A DNA stretch of 64,000 nucleotides from Pleionea litopenaei (GTDB lineage Bacteria; Pseudomonadota; Gammaproteobacteria; Enterobacterales; Kangiellaceae): contig NZ_CP133548.1 in NCBI RefSeq assembly GCF_031198435.1, forward strand, positions 2,080,001 to 2,144,000. The letters are read 5' to 3'. This document shows, piece by piece, positions 7,225 to 18,400 of the stretch. The stretch's first letter is position 1. Every line of letters starts with the position of its first letter. The notes beneath the pieces were generated by a model. It was not told where the DNA came from. It worked only from the letters and a program-made list of their open reading frames with translations, and made no database searches. The translations under genes and the position numbers were made by a program.

Positions 7225-10200
7225 TTAGTTGCCCTGCACTTGCTTAGGCGTCTTTCCAAACTTTGCTTTAAAACAGCTAGAAAAATGTGGCACTGTTGAA
7301 AAACCACACTCAAAGGCAACAACTTTAATAAGATCGCCTTGCTCCAATCTTGAATGTGCTTTATTCAAACGAAAATGTCTAAGGTACTCATTCGGAGAAT
7401 AATCGATTAAACTTTTCAGCTTCCGTTGTAATTGTCTTTCGGAATAACCTAGCGTTAAAGCGAGTTTCGCCGCATTAAACTTGTTATCGCTGTAATGCTC
7501 GTCAATCGTTTCATCCAACTTACTCAAAAACCGTTGGTCAATTGAACTGATCTCAAATACATTGTCATCCGTGCCTTGAACATCAACATTTTGCTCAAGC
7601 GATTCAACACCTTCGCTAGACAGCCCCACTTGAACGGTTTGTTGGGCAAATCGGTGCCTTAGTATTTCTCGTATCGACAGCAGGTTATCTATCCGGAGTA
7701 ACAACTCATCTTCATCGAAAGGCTTAGTCAGGTATTCATCGACATTCTTTTGCCAACCTGTCACACGACTTTCTTTATCTCCTCTCGCGGTCAAGAGTAT
7801 GATCGGAATATGACTGGTTTTTTCATTGTTTTTTAAACTTTCACTGACGGCGAAACCATCCTGCTTAGGCATCATAACATCACTGATAATTAGGTCCGGT
7901 ATGTGCTCGCAAGCGAGTTCGATTCCTTCTGCCCCATTTTTTGCTGTGATACAGCGATAATTAGTGTTGACGGTTTCTTTTATGTACTCTCGCATATCAG
8001 CATTGTCTTCAATCACCAGAATCAATGCGCGATTATCATCATTTTCATCGACCGAAAAGTCGTTGAGGTTAGCGGCAACTTGAGAGCTTTGACCTTTAAG
8101 GGACTCTAGCTCTAACTCCACCGCTTCCGAACTCAATATTTCGCTTATCGCTCCTTCAATAGGCGCTTCGATTCTCGGCCAGGTCACTGTAAAAGTGCTA
8201 CCTTCGCCTAATTGGCTGGATAGTTCAATTGTGGCGTTATGTTGATCGAGTAACTCTTTGACCAAGGACAGGCCGATACCCGCACCGGTAATTGACTCGC
8301 TATTTTCATCATTGACACGCTCAAAGCGTTCAAAGATTAGCGACTGTTGTTCGCTTGGGATCCCAAGACCTGTATCTTCAACTAAAAATTCAAAAGATTC
8401 TCCTTTTCGGCAAAGTACCGTTCTTATCTCACCGTATTCAGGAGTGTATTTCAGAGCATTTGACAGTAGATTAAGAATTACTTTTTCGACTGACTCTTTT
8501 GTCGATAAGCACCAAATGTCATTTTCAAACTCGACTCGAAATTTTATATTTCTTAATAGACAAAGATCTTCAAAGGAGTCGGTAATAAATTTATACAACT
8601 GGCTAACCGGAACTGGCTTTCGCTTCATCGCTTTATTTACACGCAGCTTTTCTAAATAAATGAGCTGATCAACCATGCGCATCAAACGAAATGTATTTTT
8701 CTTAACTAAGGTTAATTTATTTTTTTTCTCGTTGTCAGGCTCTTGTTCCAGCAGTCTGGTAACTGGACCCAAAACTAACGTGAGTGGCGTTCTAAACTCG
8801 TGAGATACATTGGCGAACTCTCGATTTTTTGTTTGCAATAAATGCTCTACATTCTGCTTTTCTTCGGCTAGCTCTCTAGTTCGTAAATCTACCGCTTTTG
8901 CCAGCTGATTCGCGCGCATTTGTAGTCTTCTCGTTTTAAAATAATAAAATACCAAGACTATGATGATTGCTGAAAGTAAGTAACTAATTTTTGCGATATT
9001 ACTTAAATACCATGGAGGCAGTACTTCAATTGAAACTTGATTAAAGTCATTTAACCATCTTCCGCTAAGTGATGATGCATTCATTTGAAGTTGGTAATGG
9101 CCAATAGGCAATCGATTCAATACAATAGGTTCTCCAGTTTCAACTTCAACCCATTCATCAATGACGCCTGGTATTCGGTAACGCATTTTAAATGTGTTTG
9201 AAAATACATACTCATAACTTGAAAGGTTTATTTTTAATAAGGAATGAGAGTGATTTAGCTGTATTGATTTAAGCTCATCTAACTGAACACCCTGATAAGA
9301 TCCAATATAATCATAGCGATTGAGCTCTTCATGAAAGCTCAACCCCGAGACCGTTGGATTATTAATTTCTTTGGATATATCGAGGTTTTCAGGATAAAAC
9401 CAATATAGTCCGTCTGCTCCCGAAAAAACGATGAGCTCACCAGACTGAGAAATGCTCGCTCCCACTTCATAGCTAACATCCTCTAAACCAAAGTCTTCAC
9501 CAATTTTAAAAAAAGAGTGATCTGCCCAAAGATAAATGCCTTTTTCTGTGCCAGCCCAAATGCGACCTTGATTATCTTTTACAAAACTGTAAGACGATAT
9601 TGACGAGATCTTCTTGATATTTTCTAGTTCATATCGTTTATTGATAGTTGCAATATAGGTCCCTTTACCAATAATACTGAATAGGTAGTTTCGATTTTCT
9701 AATTCAGCAAAGGCATAAACGGTTCCTACATCACCGAGCTCACTGAATGACTGGAATGAACCATTTCTGCGATCAAATTTTACTAGCCCGAAATCGGTGC
9801 CTAGAATAAAAAAATCATCTAACGGAGTTATCGTTTGTATTCGATTGATTAATGCAGAGTTAGTACTTGAGTCTCTAAATACGTTAAACGCTCTACTTTT
9901 AGGATAAAACTCAATCAGACCTAACATTGAGGCTAGGTAGAGCTTTTCTCCCTCGAGATAAATATTATTAATATTGTTGAAGGCATAATCCTCTAACTTA
10001 TTACTATTAACGAGTGTAAGCTTTTTACCATTCCATTGATAAAGCCCCACACCAGCGGAGCCGACAAAAACATTGTCGCCATCACCTAATGCCAATGAAT
10101 ATACATTTTGAAACGATTTACGATAGCGTTCTGTTGTTAACAATGAACAAACACCTGATGCAACATCAATTTTGAATACACCGTCATTGAACGCACTAAT

Positions 10201-11250
10201 GAAAACCTGTTTATCTTTTTGCTTGGTAGCATAAATCCCTCGAGTCTTTACGCAAGATAGACTGTCGCTCTCGTAACTCAGGTGTTTGAAAATGGCTTGC
10301 TGTCGTTGAACCAACAACATTCCGTCACCTTGAGTGTGAATTCGCAGGGTAAATTCGTCCGCAATTTCGATTCGTTCAATTTTTGGTGGAGGGTCATTCC
10401 AAGTTTTTAGTTTAAGTTTTTCGCTAGGGTTTAGATTCTGAGCCTCAATGATTTTGCCTTGAAAGGTGCCAGCGTATAAATTCGACTGATCAATGGCGAA
10501 GGTGACAAATCGGTCATCTGCATCGCCAATATCGGATATGCTTAACTTTGCCTTATCTACTCCTAGCAAATAAATTTTTTCATTGGTAGCCACCCAGAGC
10601 GATTCTTGCTCGCATTGAATATCAACAATAACCTCTTTCCCAAACTGCTCAACTCTTTCAGCAACATGGCTTTGACTTGTCTTATTAATCTTGAGTAGCC
10701 CTTCTGATGTTGCAATAAATAATTGATCACTGTGGCAAGAAAGGACTCGATAAGCATATCCGGTAAAGCCTTTAGGAGGCGCGATGGTTTTGGTCAAAGA
10801 CAGTTGTTGTGTAAATACACGCGTTTCACCTAGACGATTAGTCACCCACCAGAGATCGCGATTAAAATGACTTCCGATAAAGTAATTGCCGAGCGCATTA
10901 CTATTCACTTTGTCGGTATAGGCTTGAGATGTTTGATCGGGTAAGTTAACTAAATTGATGCCCGCTTGCGTTGAAACTAACAATTGATGTTGATTAATTG
11001 TCAGGTCAGTGATTCGTAAATCGGTAAGATTATTATTTAAGCTATTCAGCGGTTTTAGTTGAACACCGTCGTAATAGTAAAGACCAGAATTCGCACCTAA
11101 CCAAAGCGCACCAACATCGTCGGACACGGCAGAAGTCGTAAATTCGGGACCGTGAGTAAATGATTGATTAATTCTTTTTGAAATTTCTCCATAGCCATTG
11201 CAACAGAACAATACTAGAGAAAACGCCAAATACTTAATTCTATGTAACAA
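7225..11250 (-). CDS. hybrid two-component sensor/AraC regulator (HTCS) with beta-propeller sensor
   Basis: A 1341-residue one-protein signalling system. Order: signal sequence; periplasmic two-component-regulator propeller repeats (about residues 30-650, many 'GVGLYQWNGKKL' and 'IWAGTEKGIYLW'-like blades); Y_Y_Y domain (about 680-755); transmembrane helix (about 763-785); HisKA with phospho-acceptor His in NVSHEFRTPLTL (about 816); HATPase (GTGLGIPSEQ and GAGIGLSLV motifs); receiver with phospho-acceptor Asp in LIISDVMMP (about 1123) and KPF Lys; AraC DNA-binding domain (about 1230-1341). It should sense an extracytoplasmic ligand and directly bind DNA. The start is TTG with AGGGA ahead. It follows, 71 bases downstream, a secreted CxxC protein gene on the same strand and faces the RiPP exporter convergently, so it could regulate that cluster; that link is inference. 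Confidence 0.93.
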   Translation of the reverse strand: MLHRIKYLAFSLVLFCCNGYGEISKRINQSFTHGPEFTTSAVSDDVGALWLGANSGLYYYDGVQLKPLNSLNNNLTDLRITDLTINQHQLLVSTQAGINLVNLPDQTSQAYTDKVNSNALGNYFIGSHFNRDLWWVTNRLGETRVFTQQLSLTKTIAPPKGFTGYAYRVLSCHSDQLFIATSEGLLKINKTSQSHVAERVEQFGKEVIVDIQCEQESLWVATNEKIYLLGVDKAKLSISDIGDADDRFVTFAIDQSNLYAGTFQGKIIEAQNLNPSEKLKLKTWNDPPPKIERIEIADEFTLRIHTQGDGMLLVQRQQAIFKHLSYESDSLSCVKTRGIYATKQKDKQVFISAFNDGVFKIDVASGVCSLLTTERYRKSFQNVYSLALGDGDNVFVGSAGVGLYQWNGKKLTLVNSNKLEDYAFNNINNIYLEGEKLYLASMLGLIEFYPKSRAFNVFRDSSTNSALINRIQTITPLDDFFILGTDFGLVKFDRRNGSFQSFSELGDVGTVYAFAELENRNYLFSIIGKGTYIATINKRYELENIKKISSISSYSFVKDNQGRIWAGTEKGIYLWADHSFFKIGEDFGLEDVSYEVGASISQSGELIVFSGADGLYWFYPENLDISKEINNPTVSGLSFHEELNRYDYIGSYQGVQLDELKSIQLNHSHSLLKINLSSYEYVFSNTFKMRYRIPGVIDEWVEVETGEPIVLNRLPIGHYQLQMNASSLSGRWLNDFNQVSIEVLPPWYLSNIAKISYLLSAIIIVLVFYYFKTRRLQMRANQLAKAVDLRTRELAEEKQNVEHLLQTKNREFANVSHEFRTPLTLVLGPVTRLLEQEPDNEKKNKLTLVKKNTFRLMRMVDQLIYLEKLRVNKAMKRKPVPVSQLYKFITDSFEDLCLLRNIKFRVEFENDIWCLSTKESVEKVILNLLSNALKYTPEYGEIRTVLCRKGESFEFLVEDTGLGIPSEQQSLIFERFERVNDENSESITGAGIGLSLVKELLDQHNATIELSSQLGEGSTFTVTWPRIEAPIEGAISEILSSEAVELELESLKGQSSQVAANLNDFSVDENDDNRALILVIEDNADMREYIKETVNTNYRCITAKNGAEGIELACEHIPDLIISDVMMPKQDGFAVSESLKNNEKTSHIPIILLTARGDKESRVTGWQKNVDEYLTKPFDEDELLLRIDNLLSIREILRHRFAQQTVQVGLSSEGVESLEQNVDVQGTDDNVFEISSIDQRFLSKLDETIDEHYSDNKFNAAKLALTLGYSERQLQRKLKSLIDYSPNEYLRHFRLNKAHSRLEQGDLIKVVAFECGFSTVPHFSSCFKAKFGKTPKQVQGN

Positions 11251-11280
11251 AAACGCAATCCCTTATTTACTGAACATCGA

Positions 11281-11306
11281 CTGAGCCTAACGTAAATTAG
11301 GCTCAG
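11281..11306 (-). other. perfect 10-bp intercistronic stem-loop
   Basis: CTGAGCCTAA (11281-11290) pairs perfectly with TTAGGCTCAG (11297-11306) across a six-base loop, between the CxxC protein gene and the HTCS gene downstream of it. No T-run follows on the minus strand, so it may stabilise or process the message, or only partly terminate it. Confidence 0.5.
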
Positions 11307-11320
11307 AAAAGATGTTTAAT

Positions 11321-12238
11321 CTACAGCTCTGGGTCGATTCCCTGTGGCGGATTCGAACGACAATTTCCAACAGTACATTGAGGTGGAATTCGCGGATCTC
11401 TTATCCATTCATCTTCTTTTGCTGAACTAGTCCGATAAAAACCGGCTAATATATTTCCGCTTGAGTCAGTTTGACGACAAAATACGTATTGAACACTTTT
11501 CGCACAAACAAAAAAGTCATCATAGGCTACTGTCGGAGATATTGAACTTCCTGTCACGGTCACCAAATTATCACTGCCTAATTGCGTTGTGTAAAGGACA
11601 TCCCACTGATAGCTATTGTCTGGTTTCTGAATGAGGGTCACGGCATAACCATCGTTAGTATTCACTCGAACGATCAACGACTTGTCGACGAAGAAAAACG
11701 GATCAAAGCTTGCGTTACCAACGGCTTGATTAATCGCACCTTGATAAGTACTCGCAAAGTTACTGCTATTCAACCATGTAATATTAGTGGTCGAGGTATC
11801 TAAAGTGACTTCAATGACATTCCTAGTAAACATGGTGTAGTCATTTGTGCTCATACTGCTTAGCTGAGAGATGTAATTGGAATAGGCCGTTTGGAAAGCA
11901 AGATCGACTGACTCAAGGGAGAAGGAGACCTCTTCAATGAACATAGGCTCATTCGGATTAGAGAAATCCATTCGACGTTGCACGGTTTTGCGAATTTGGC
12001 GAATTGAGCCAGCCGTAACATCACCAATGATACTTGAAGGATTAGCATCAACAACAATCATCAAGTTTGGGCTGCCAAAATAGTAGTGGTGCTGCTGTGC
12101 TAACTCGATGTAATCTGCATCAGAAACGCAGTCATAGCATGATGCATAGCGAACATTATCTTTAGTCACGAACGCTGATCCACTGCATGCACCAAACACA
12201 GCAACCATTAGCACCAGAGAACGAAATAAAATTTTCAT
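11321..12238 (-). CDS. secreted CxxC protein, putative periplasmic partner of the adjacent HTCS
   Basis: A 305-residue exported protein of no family I can name. A signal sequence covers about residues 1-22; FGAC at Cys18 could also be a non-ideal lipobox. The mature start carries CYDC (Cys34, Cys37), and more cysteines occur in DDFFVCAKS, YVFCRQT and QCTVGNC near the C-terminus, so several disulfides are likely. It is clearly a paralogue of the product of 23178-24113: both have an N-terminal CxxC followed by a D-D/G-D-Y/F motif, a central (F/I)(D/N)PF.FV block followed by a 'ND.Y.V..I' stretch, and similarly placed later cysteines. Both genes lie directly upstream of a propeller HTCS gene. 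A good AAGGA precedes the ATG. A role in ligand binding or tuning of the kinase is inferred from this repeated pairing only. Confidence 0.75.
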   Translation of the reverse strand: MKILFRSLVLMVAVFGACSGSAFVTKDNVRYASCYDCVSDADYIELAQQHHYYFGSPNLMIVVDANPSSIIGDVTAGSIRQIRKTVQRRMDFSNPNEPMFIEEVSFSLESVDLAFQTAYSNYISQLSSMSTNDYTMFTRNVIEVTLDTSTTNITWLNSSNFASTYQGAINQAVGNASFDPFFFVDKSLIVRVNTNDGYAVTLIQKPDNSYQWDVLYTTQLGSDNLVTVTGSSISPTVAYDDFFVCAKSVQYVFCRQTDSSGNILAGFYRTSSAKEDEWIRDPRIPPQCTVGNCRSNPPQGIDPEL

Positions 12239-12767
12239 AAATTAATCCTTAATATAGCTTTCCGCTGCACAAAATATCTCAGGCAGCGGTACATTAACAC
12301 AGTTATCCAGCGTAAATATTTACGCGATCACAAAACAACAAACTAACTCGCTTTTGTCGCAGTGAGTTGCGTAAAAATCATACGCCTTCACTAATAGGAA
12401 AATTCTCAGGCCGAACGCCTGATTGGAGCAGAAAAATGGAATGATTTTAGGTGAAAAACAGCAGCCCCATCCTTAGACATCAATTCACAATTCGCCGCTA
12501 TCCTTAGCGTAAAAATCATGGCTGCTGAACTCGGAATGCACTCTACCATCGCAAATTGAATTATCCACCTACTGCGCGTTATCAATATGCGCCATTTCCT
12601 TATTAATTTCCGACATTTATTGGTTTTTTCTTTTTTATTCAAAAGGTTATAAATCTCTGTAAATTATACATTCGGCATTCGATAAGCCCTTCTGGGGACT
12701 AAAAAAAATAAAAAAGCCGGGTTTTCACCCGGCCTCTTAAGGTACTTATTGAACTTAAGTAAGGGGG
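12239..12767. other. intergenic region between two minus-strand genes
   Basis: 529 bases without a supported gene. It holds the terminator of the downstream-facing hydrolase gene (12701-12733) at one end and presumably the promoter of the CxxC protein/HTCS pair at the other. A 78-codon minus-strand frame (12406-12642) is Lys/Arg-rich with no recognisable features and was not accepted. Confidence 0.6.
12701..12733 (-). terminator. rho-independent terminator of the PKD hydrolase gene
   Basis: On the minus strand GCCGGG (12733-12728) pairs with CCCGGC (12721-12716) around a six-base loop and is followed by a T-rich tract (complement of the A-run at 12701-12715). It lies 35 bases after the hydrolase stop codon. 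Confidence 0.85.
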
Positions 12768-15011
12768 TTACTCATTGTCATCATAAGAACCTGTCAGGGA
12801 AACGCCACTAAAGGCATTGTAAGCTCGCACCATGACGAACCATTGACCCGCTTGTGGCCCAGCCACGGTAACCGTCTCTTCATTTCCATAACGGTATGGT
12901 CGATAGTCGTACTCTGATTGAGTTGGCTTGGCACCATAACGAACATAAACATCGGCATCACCACTTCCACCGGTGATTACAAATTGCGCATTGAGAGCAT
13001 TGGCCGGAACATTCAATACAAAGTGCAGCTCTTGTCCGGTATCGGCGGCTAAATCGGTACGCGCCTGGCCATTTTGCAATTCATCGTCGGAAGCGTCAGT
13101 CACGACAACGGACTGGCTAACACTATCCGAGGCATTGTCGTCATCTGATACGGCGAGGGTTACGGTGTAGGTCCCAGCTTGCGAGTAGCGATGAGACGGA
13201 TTCGCGTCCGTTGACTGGCTGCCATCACCGAAGCTCCATAGCCGTGACACAATACTGCCATCACTATCGCTCGATTCATCAGTAAAACTCACTGACAAAC
13301 CGCTTGCACTCGAACTAAAGGCGGCGCGTGGTGCCATGTTATCGCCCGGTGTTTTGTAGGAGGCATTAAATTTCAGGCCACTGTAAGCACGGTAGCCACG
13401 GATCATGATGTACCAAGTACCAGCTTGTGGGGTCGCAATATCAACGACTTCGTCATTACCATTTTTATACGGACGGTAATCATACTGACTGGTCGTTGGT
13501 GCCGTGCCAAAGCGAATGTAAATGTCTGCATCACCACTGCCACCACTAATCGTGAAGTTTAGATCCGCCGCACCAGCCGGAACGTCCATAAAATAATTCA
13601 AGGCTTGATTTTGCGCTGCGGCTAAGTCGGTTAGCTCAGTTGGATTGGCTAACCCGCCTCCAGAAGTCATGGTAACCGCTTGCGTGACGCTATCGGTTAA
13701 ACCATCATCGTCGGTTACCGTTAAAGTTACGTTGTAGGTTCCAGGTGAGCCGTAAGTGTGCATCGGATTGGTCGCATTAGATCCATTGCCATCGCCAAAG
13801 TCCCAACTCCATTGCACGATAGAACCATCGCTATCGCTACTCGTATCGGTAAAAGCCGCGATAAATTGGTCAACTGAAAAGCTAAACGCGGCATTGGGCG
13901 CGATACCACCGTTAACGACAGTGACGCTTTTGTTGATGCTGCCCGTTAAGCCATCGTTATCGGTGACGGTCAAAGATACGTTATAAGTACCCGCACTTGA
14001 GTAGGTATGGCTCGGGCTAGCTAAAGCAGAACTGCTGCCATCACCAAAATCCCAAGCGTAACTATCAATTGAGCCATCAGCGTCTTGGCTTTGGTCGCTA
14101 AATTGCACAGACAACTCATTGGCACTGAACGCAAAGTCAGCTTGCGGAGGATAAGTAACCGCGCCTTGTTTGATCAATTCGCCATCTTCTGCAGCGATTA
14201 ATGCGGCGATTTTACTCCCGCCTGGGTAATAATCTGGGTTAATCGTTCCCGCGCTCATGTCCAGCGCCCAGTTGAGCGCAAAATCTTGTAGATACACGAC
14301 GTTGTAATCTTTTGGAGAGCCACATAGCCAGGTAATAATGCCACCGGTTGAGTCACCCTCGGCGTCGGTGTGCTTAGAATTATTGGTCAACTTGATTCCG
14401 ACAAATGCGCTGGTCAAATCATTTAACGGACCCACCGCATTATTGCTTGAATTGCAAGAGCTGGCGTTGGCCAAAATCGAATAAACCGGACGACCCGCAT
14501 TCACCATCGCTTGCATTGCATCGCCCATTCCATCATTGGCATCAACAGGATCGAGTAGAATTGCGCCAACTAACTGCTGATCACCTCGCTCCATCAAACG
14601 CGCGCCTAAATGCGTCACAAACAATGCACCAGCAGAATGGCCCGACAAGATTAATTGACTAGGTAATGGGTAATTATTGGGCGGCAAAGGCATCGAATCG
14701 ATCACCGCATCGGCCATGTCACTTGCTAAAGAAGGATTCCCACCCGTCACACTTGTATTCAACGTCAAGACTAAAAAGCCATTGTTCATTAACGTTGTCG
14801 CGAAGTGATCCATGTTGCTCTTATTACGTTGAAACCCATGCTGAAGGATTACCCAGGTGTCTGCTTGGCCATCTGGAATATACCAAGTTGCTTGCCGGTT
14901 TCCGGCCAGGTTAATCGATTGATTAATTTTCTCTGCTGCATATAAATGATTCTGGACAAACCCTGTAAAGAGTATGCCGAGCACAAATAGGTAACGTGCT
15001 GTATTTTTCAT
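12768..15011 (-). CDS. secreted alpha/beta hydrolase with three PKD and two PPC domains
   Basis: A large exported enzyme, about 747 residues. Signal peptide MKNTARYLFVLGILFTGFVQ...; an alpha/beta-hydrolase fold (about residues 25-285) with the oxyanion region LQHGFQRNKSN, nucleophile motif LSGHSAGA, LLDPVDA for the acid and a His in SKHTDAEG as the likely third catalytic residue; two PKD domains (WDFGDGSS and WDFGDGNG); a pre-peptidase C-terminal (PPC) domain (SGGSGDADIYIR); a third PKD (WSFGDGSQ); and a second PPC domain (TGGSGDADVYVR). PKD/PPC domains are typical of secreted enzymes of marine bacteria acting on polymers or surfaces. The substrate (ester, lipid or polyester) cannot be told. 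The ATG at 15011 has GGGGA upstream; ATG 15026 is possible. It is divergent from the TPR-HTCS gene, its likely regulator. Confidence 0.85.
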   Translation of the reverse strand: MKNTARYLFVLGILFTGFVQNHLYAAEKINQSINLAGNRQATWYIPDGQADTWVILQHGFQRNKSNMDHFATTLMNNGFLVLTLNTSVTGGNPSLASDMADAVIDSMPLPPNNYPLPSQLILSGHSAGALFVTHLGARLMERGDQQLVGAILLDPVDANDGMGDAMQAMVNAGRPVYSILANASSCNSSNNAVGPLNDLTSAFVGIKLTNNSKHTDAEGDSTGGIITWLCGSPKDYNVVYLQDFALNWALDMSAGTINPDYYPGGSKIAALIAAEDGELIKQGAVTYPPQADFAFSANELSVQFSDQSQDADGSIDSYAWDFGDGSSSALASPSHTYSSAGTYNVSLTVTDNDGLTGSINKSVTVVNGGIAPNAAFSFSVDQFIAAFTDTSSDSDGSIVQWSWDFGDGNGSNATNPMHTYGSPGTYNVTLTVTDDDGLTDSVTQAVTMTSGGGLANPTELTDLAAAQNQALNYFMDVPAGAADLNFTISGGSGDADIYIRFGTAPTTSQYDYRPYKNGNDEVVDIATPQAGTWYIMIRGYRAYSGLKFNASYKTPGDNMAPRAAFSSSASGLSVSFTDESSDSDGSIVSRLWSFGDGSQSTDANPSHRYSQAGTYTVTLAVSDDDNASDSVSQSVVVTDASDDELQNGQARTDLAADTGQELHFVLNVPANALNAQFVITGGSGDADVYVRYGAKPTQSEYDYRPYRYGNEETVTVAGPQAGQWFVMVRAYNAFSGVSLTGSYDDNE

Positions 15012-15469
15012 TATGTTGGTCCCCATGTTGCTTATTGTTATTTACACCTCAGTTGTCATGTTCAAGTAACCACAAGGGTGATTGGCTTGATTGATTTACC
15101 TGAGCTGTATTTGAAATTAACGAGCTTGGGGAAAACTTAACCGTTTATCGAGCAAATGGTTTGCTTAAAAGTCGCAATTAATTAGCGAAAAATCCTCTTA
15201 CTTAAAATATCTCTAACTGCATTAAATAGAAACGCAATGCTATTTTTACCACTAAAAAATCCTTGAGCTTGTATAGCGAATCCGCAATAAATAGTGATAT
15301 GCGATCTTTTGCTAAATAATTGCCACTTTTTAGCAAACACCGTGTGTCGCTTTACGTGATATTAGCGCCTACAACAACGAAAGATTTCAAAAACGAAATT
15401 TTAAAACAATAATGCATCCCCAGTTGTATAGCCAACTGAAAGGAATCATTTAATACCAATGAGTCATTC
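15012..15469. other. divergent intergenic region, hydrolase / TPR-HTCS
   Basis: 458 bases between two divergent genes, strongly AT-rich, with repeated 'TTAGCGAAAAA'/'TAGCGAATC'/'TTTTTAGCAAA'-like words but no clean symmetrical repeat. It presumably carries both promoters and an AraC-type operator. No gene or RNA was seen. Confidence 0.5.
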
Positions 15470-18400
15470 ATGGCAGCGAAGAAAATAGCTCTGAAAATAT
15501 CAAACCTTCTAATATGGATGAGTTTCTCACTATCTGCGAAGTTATTCGCCTATACTTCATTTAATGAGACCATTGCCATTGCTCAAAAACTGCAATATCA
15601 AGATCCTCATCAGGCGTTATTTTTACTCGAATCAACCCTTGCAAAGTCAAAAGAAGAGACGCTACACGATCGCTTCAATGCTCAATTTCTCATTGCCCAA
15701 TTACAATTCAAAACTGGCCAATATTTGGCAGCAGAGTCCACCATCGACCAACTCATTGCTGAATATCAACGGCACAAAGATCTCGCACCCTGGATCGCAC
15801 TATTGGCCATTCAGAAAAAGCTTCACTTACAAAAGCTTGAAGGGGTTGAGCAACTATTAGCATCTCATAGTGCTCGCTATAATCACCCAGAAGCATCACA
15901 GCTAAAGCTTTGGTACTTGTATATTGCCGGAAGTGTGAGTGTACGTAAAAACGATTATGACATAGCACTCAAAAGACTAATGCACGCCCTTGAACTGGCA
16001 CAATCGTTAGGCGACGTGAGTGTCGAACTTGGTATTTACCACCAACTGGTACAACTCTACTATCACATGGGTAATTACGATCATGCGCTGGAGTACAGCA
16101 ATCAAATGATCACGATTGCAAATGATAATGATGATGCCATGACCGAAGCGGCTGCATTGGCAAATAAAATGAATATTTACTACATGCTGGCGAATAAACA
16201 GTGGCATAAGGTTCAAAATGCAGACCCGGCCATTCAAGCTAAGGAACAACAAAAACTAGAGCACTATCGTCAACAAGGTGCTGTATTACAGCAGCAAGTC
16301 TTAACCCTTGCTCGGCGTGTTGGAGCTTATCGTGCGGAAGCTTGGGCTTTAGTTGTGCAGCAAAACCTAAGACTCAATGAAGACGATTTTCAAGGTACGG
16401 TTGATCTCGCTCTAAAAACCATCGAGTTAGCTGAAAAAAGAAATCTCGAGTATGAGAAAGCTGTTTCATACAACAATATGGCAATTGCCTATCGCTATCT
16501 AAACCAACACCAACAAGGCATCGACGCTTTAAAGAATGCTGAAAAGTTCTTTACAAAAACAGATAATCAACAATCGTTGCTTTGGATCTATGAAGACTAC
16601 GCCATCGCCTATCAACTGAATGGACAACCAGAAAAGGCGTTAGAGTATTACCAGCAATATCATAAAGCCTCTCTCGACCTCGTGAAGAAGACCAACAGTC
16701 AAGAAGTTTTAAAACTTCAAGAAGAATTTGCAACCAAAGAAAAAGCGCAAGAAATTGAACATTTGCATCAGAAGTCAGTACTTGCAGCCGAACGTTTAGA
16801 AACGGAAAGACTTGGCCGATGGCTACTCACCGTAATACTTATTGCCACCTTTGCGATCTTACTTATGCAATGGCATAAACGTAAGAAACTTAATCGATTG
16901 CTACAAAATGAAGCGGCCATGCGAAAAAAGATTAGTGAACTGAGCCAAGCGAAACAACGATTTTTCAATAATATTTCTCATGAGTTTAGAACCGCATTGA
17001 CCCTATCGATTGGTCCACTCAAACAAATTCAATCGGCCAACGAAAATCTACCCGCATTTGAAAGAGAAGCCATCGAGTGCGCATTAGAAAACAATTTACA
17101 TATGATGACTTTGCTAGGTGATGTGGTTAACATTGAGCAACTTGATCATGCCCAGCTGCCACAAAATGCAACATGGTTAAACCTACATTCTGAAATCAAT
17201 CAGTGCTTGCATCGATTTCAATTAAGACTCAAAGATAACTGCATTCAGGTCGATCAACTGCAACTCTCTAAAGACTATGAAGTTTTTTTTGACCGAGGGC
17301 ACTTAGAGAAAATCATAGCGAATGTCTTATCGAATGCTGTAAAGTTTGCTTATACGAATTCATGCTTACGAATTTCAAGTTATCTTTCAGATAACTTTTT
17401 AACGCTCTCGATTGAAGACCAAGGCGCTGGAATTTCAGAAGCCGAGCTGCCCCATATATTTGAACGATTTTATCAAGGAAAGTCTTCCGAAAGCCAAAGT
17501 ACACCTGGCACTGGCGTTGGGCTATCGCTCGTTAAAGAGCTTATGGACGCACATCAATGCCTTGTCAATATATCGAGCCGAGAAGAGCATGGTACTCGAG
17601 TTAATTTGGCATTCCCATTAACCATTGCTCGACCAATCAATCAACAACATTTATCAAAAATCACTTCGGTTCCAGCGCAAAAATCTGTTGCAATAGAATC
17701 ATTGGTCACGCAGGATGCTTCACAAGCTAGCTCTTCAAATTTCAATAATCTGGCGAAGGATACACATCGACAAAAACCGCCTCTACAAAACTTATCAGAA
17801 CGAGACTTGCCAGAACGAGACTTGCCAGAACGAGACTTACTAGAACAAGACCTACCAAAACAAGATTTGTTCGAGAGAAATCTACTCGAGAAAAGCCATA
17901 ATTCAAATAATGACCAACAACAAAAGGTTATTTTAGTCATTGATGACCACCATAAAATAAGAGCCTATATCAAAACAATACTTCAAGATACTTATCACAT
18001 TATCGAAGCAGAAAATGGCGCTATAGGCTTAGAGCTTGCTGAAAAAATGCAGCCCGACCTAATCATCTCAGATATTATGATGCCAGAGATGAATGGCTTT
18101 GAAATGCTTAAAAACCTCCGTTCAAACAAACAGCTTGCCCATCTTTCGCTCATCTTGCTCACGGCATTGGGAGACAAAGAAAATATAATTGCCGGCTTGG
18201 AGCAAGGCGCTGACGATTACCTAACCAAGCCATTTGATAGCGACCAGCTCAAAGCGAAAGTATTCAGTATTCTAAATCAGAAACAACGACTATCAGAAGC
18301 TTTATTGCAACAGTTTCGCTCAAGCTCTAAATTACAAGCGAAAGATCAGTCACTGGTTAAACACGTTTCATCTCAGGAATCTGAACGATGTAAGAAATTA

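Noticed and set aside
12406-12642. 78-codon minus-strand open frame in the gap before the CxxC protein gene
   Set aside because: Lys/Arg-rich start, no ribosome-binding site, no recognisable feature; sits in AT-rich intergenic sequence.
16768-18177. Several 60-100 codon minus-strand frames inside the TPR-HTCS gene
   Set aside because: Shadows of the long plus-strand gene, with no ribosome-binding sites or domains; the Ser/Cys-rich one at 17641-17940 is the antisense of the ERDLP repeat.
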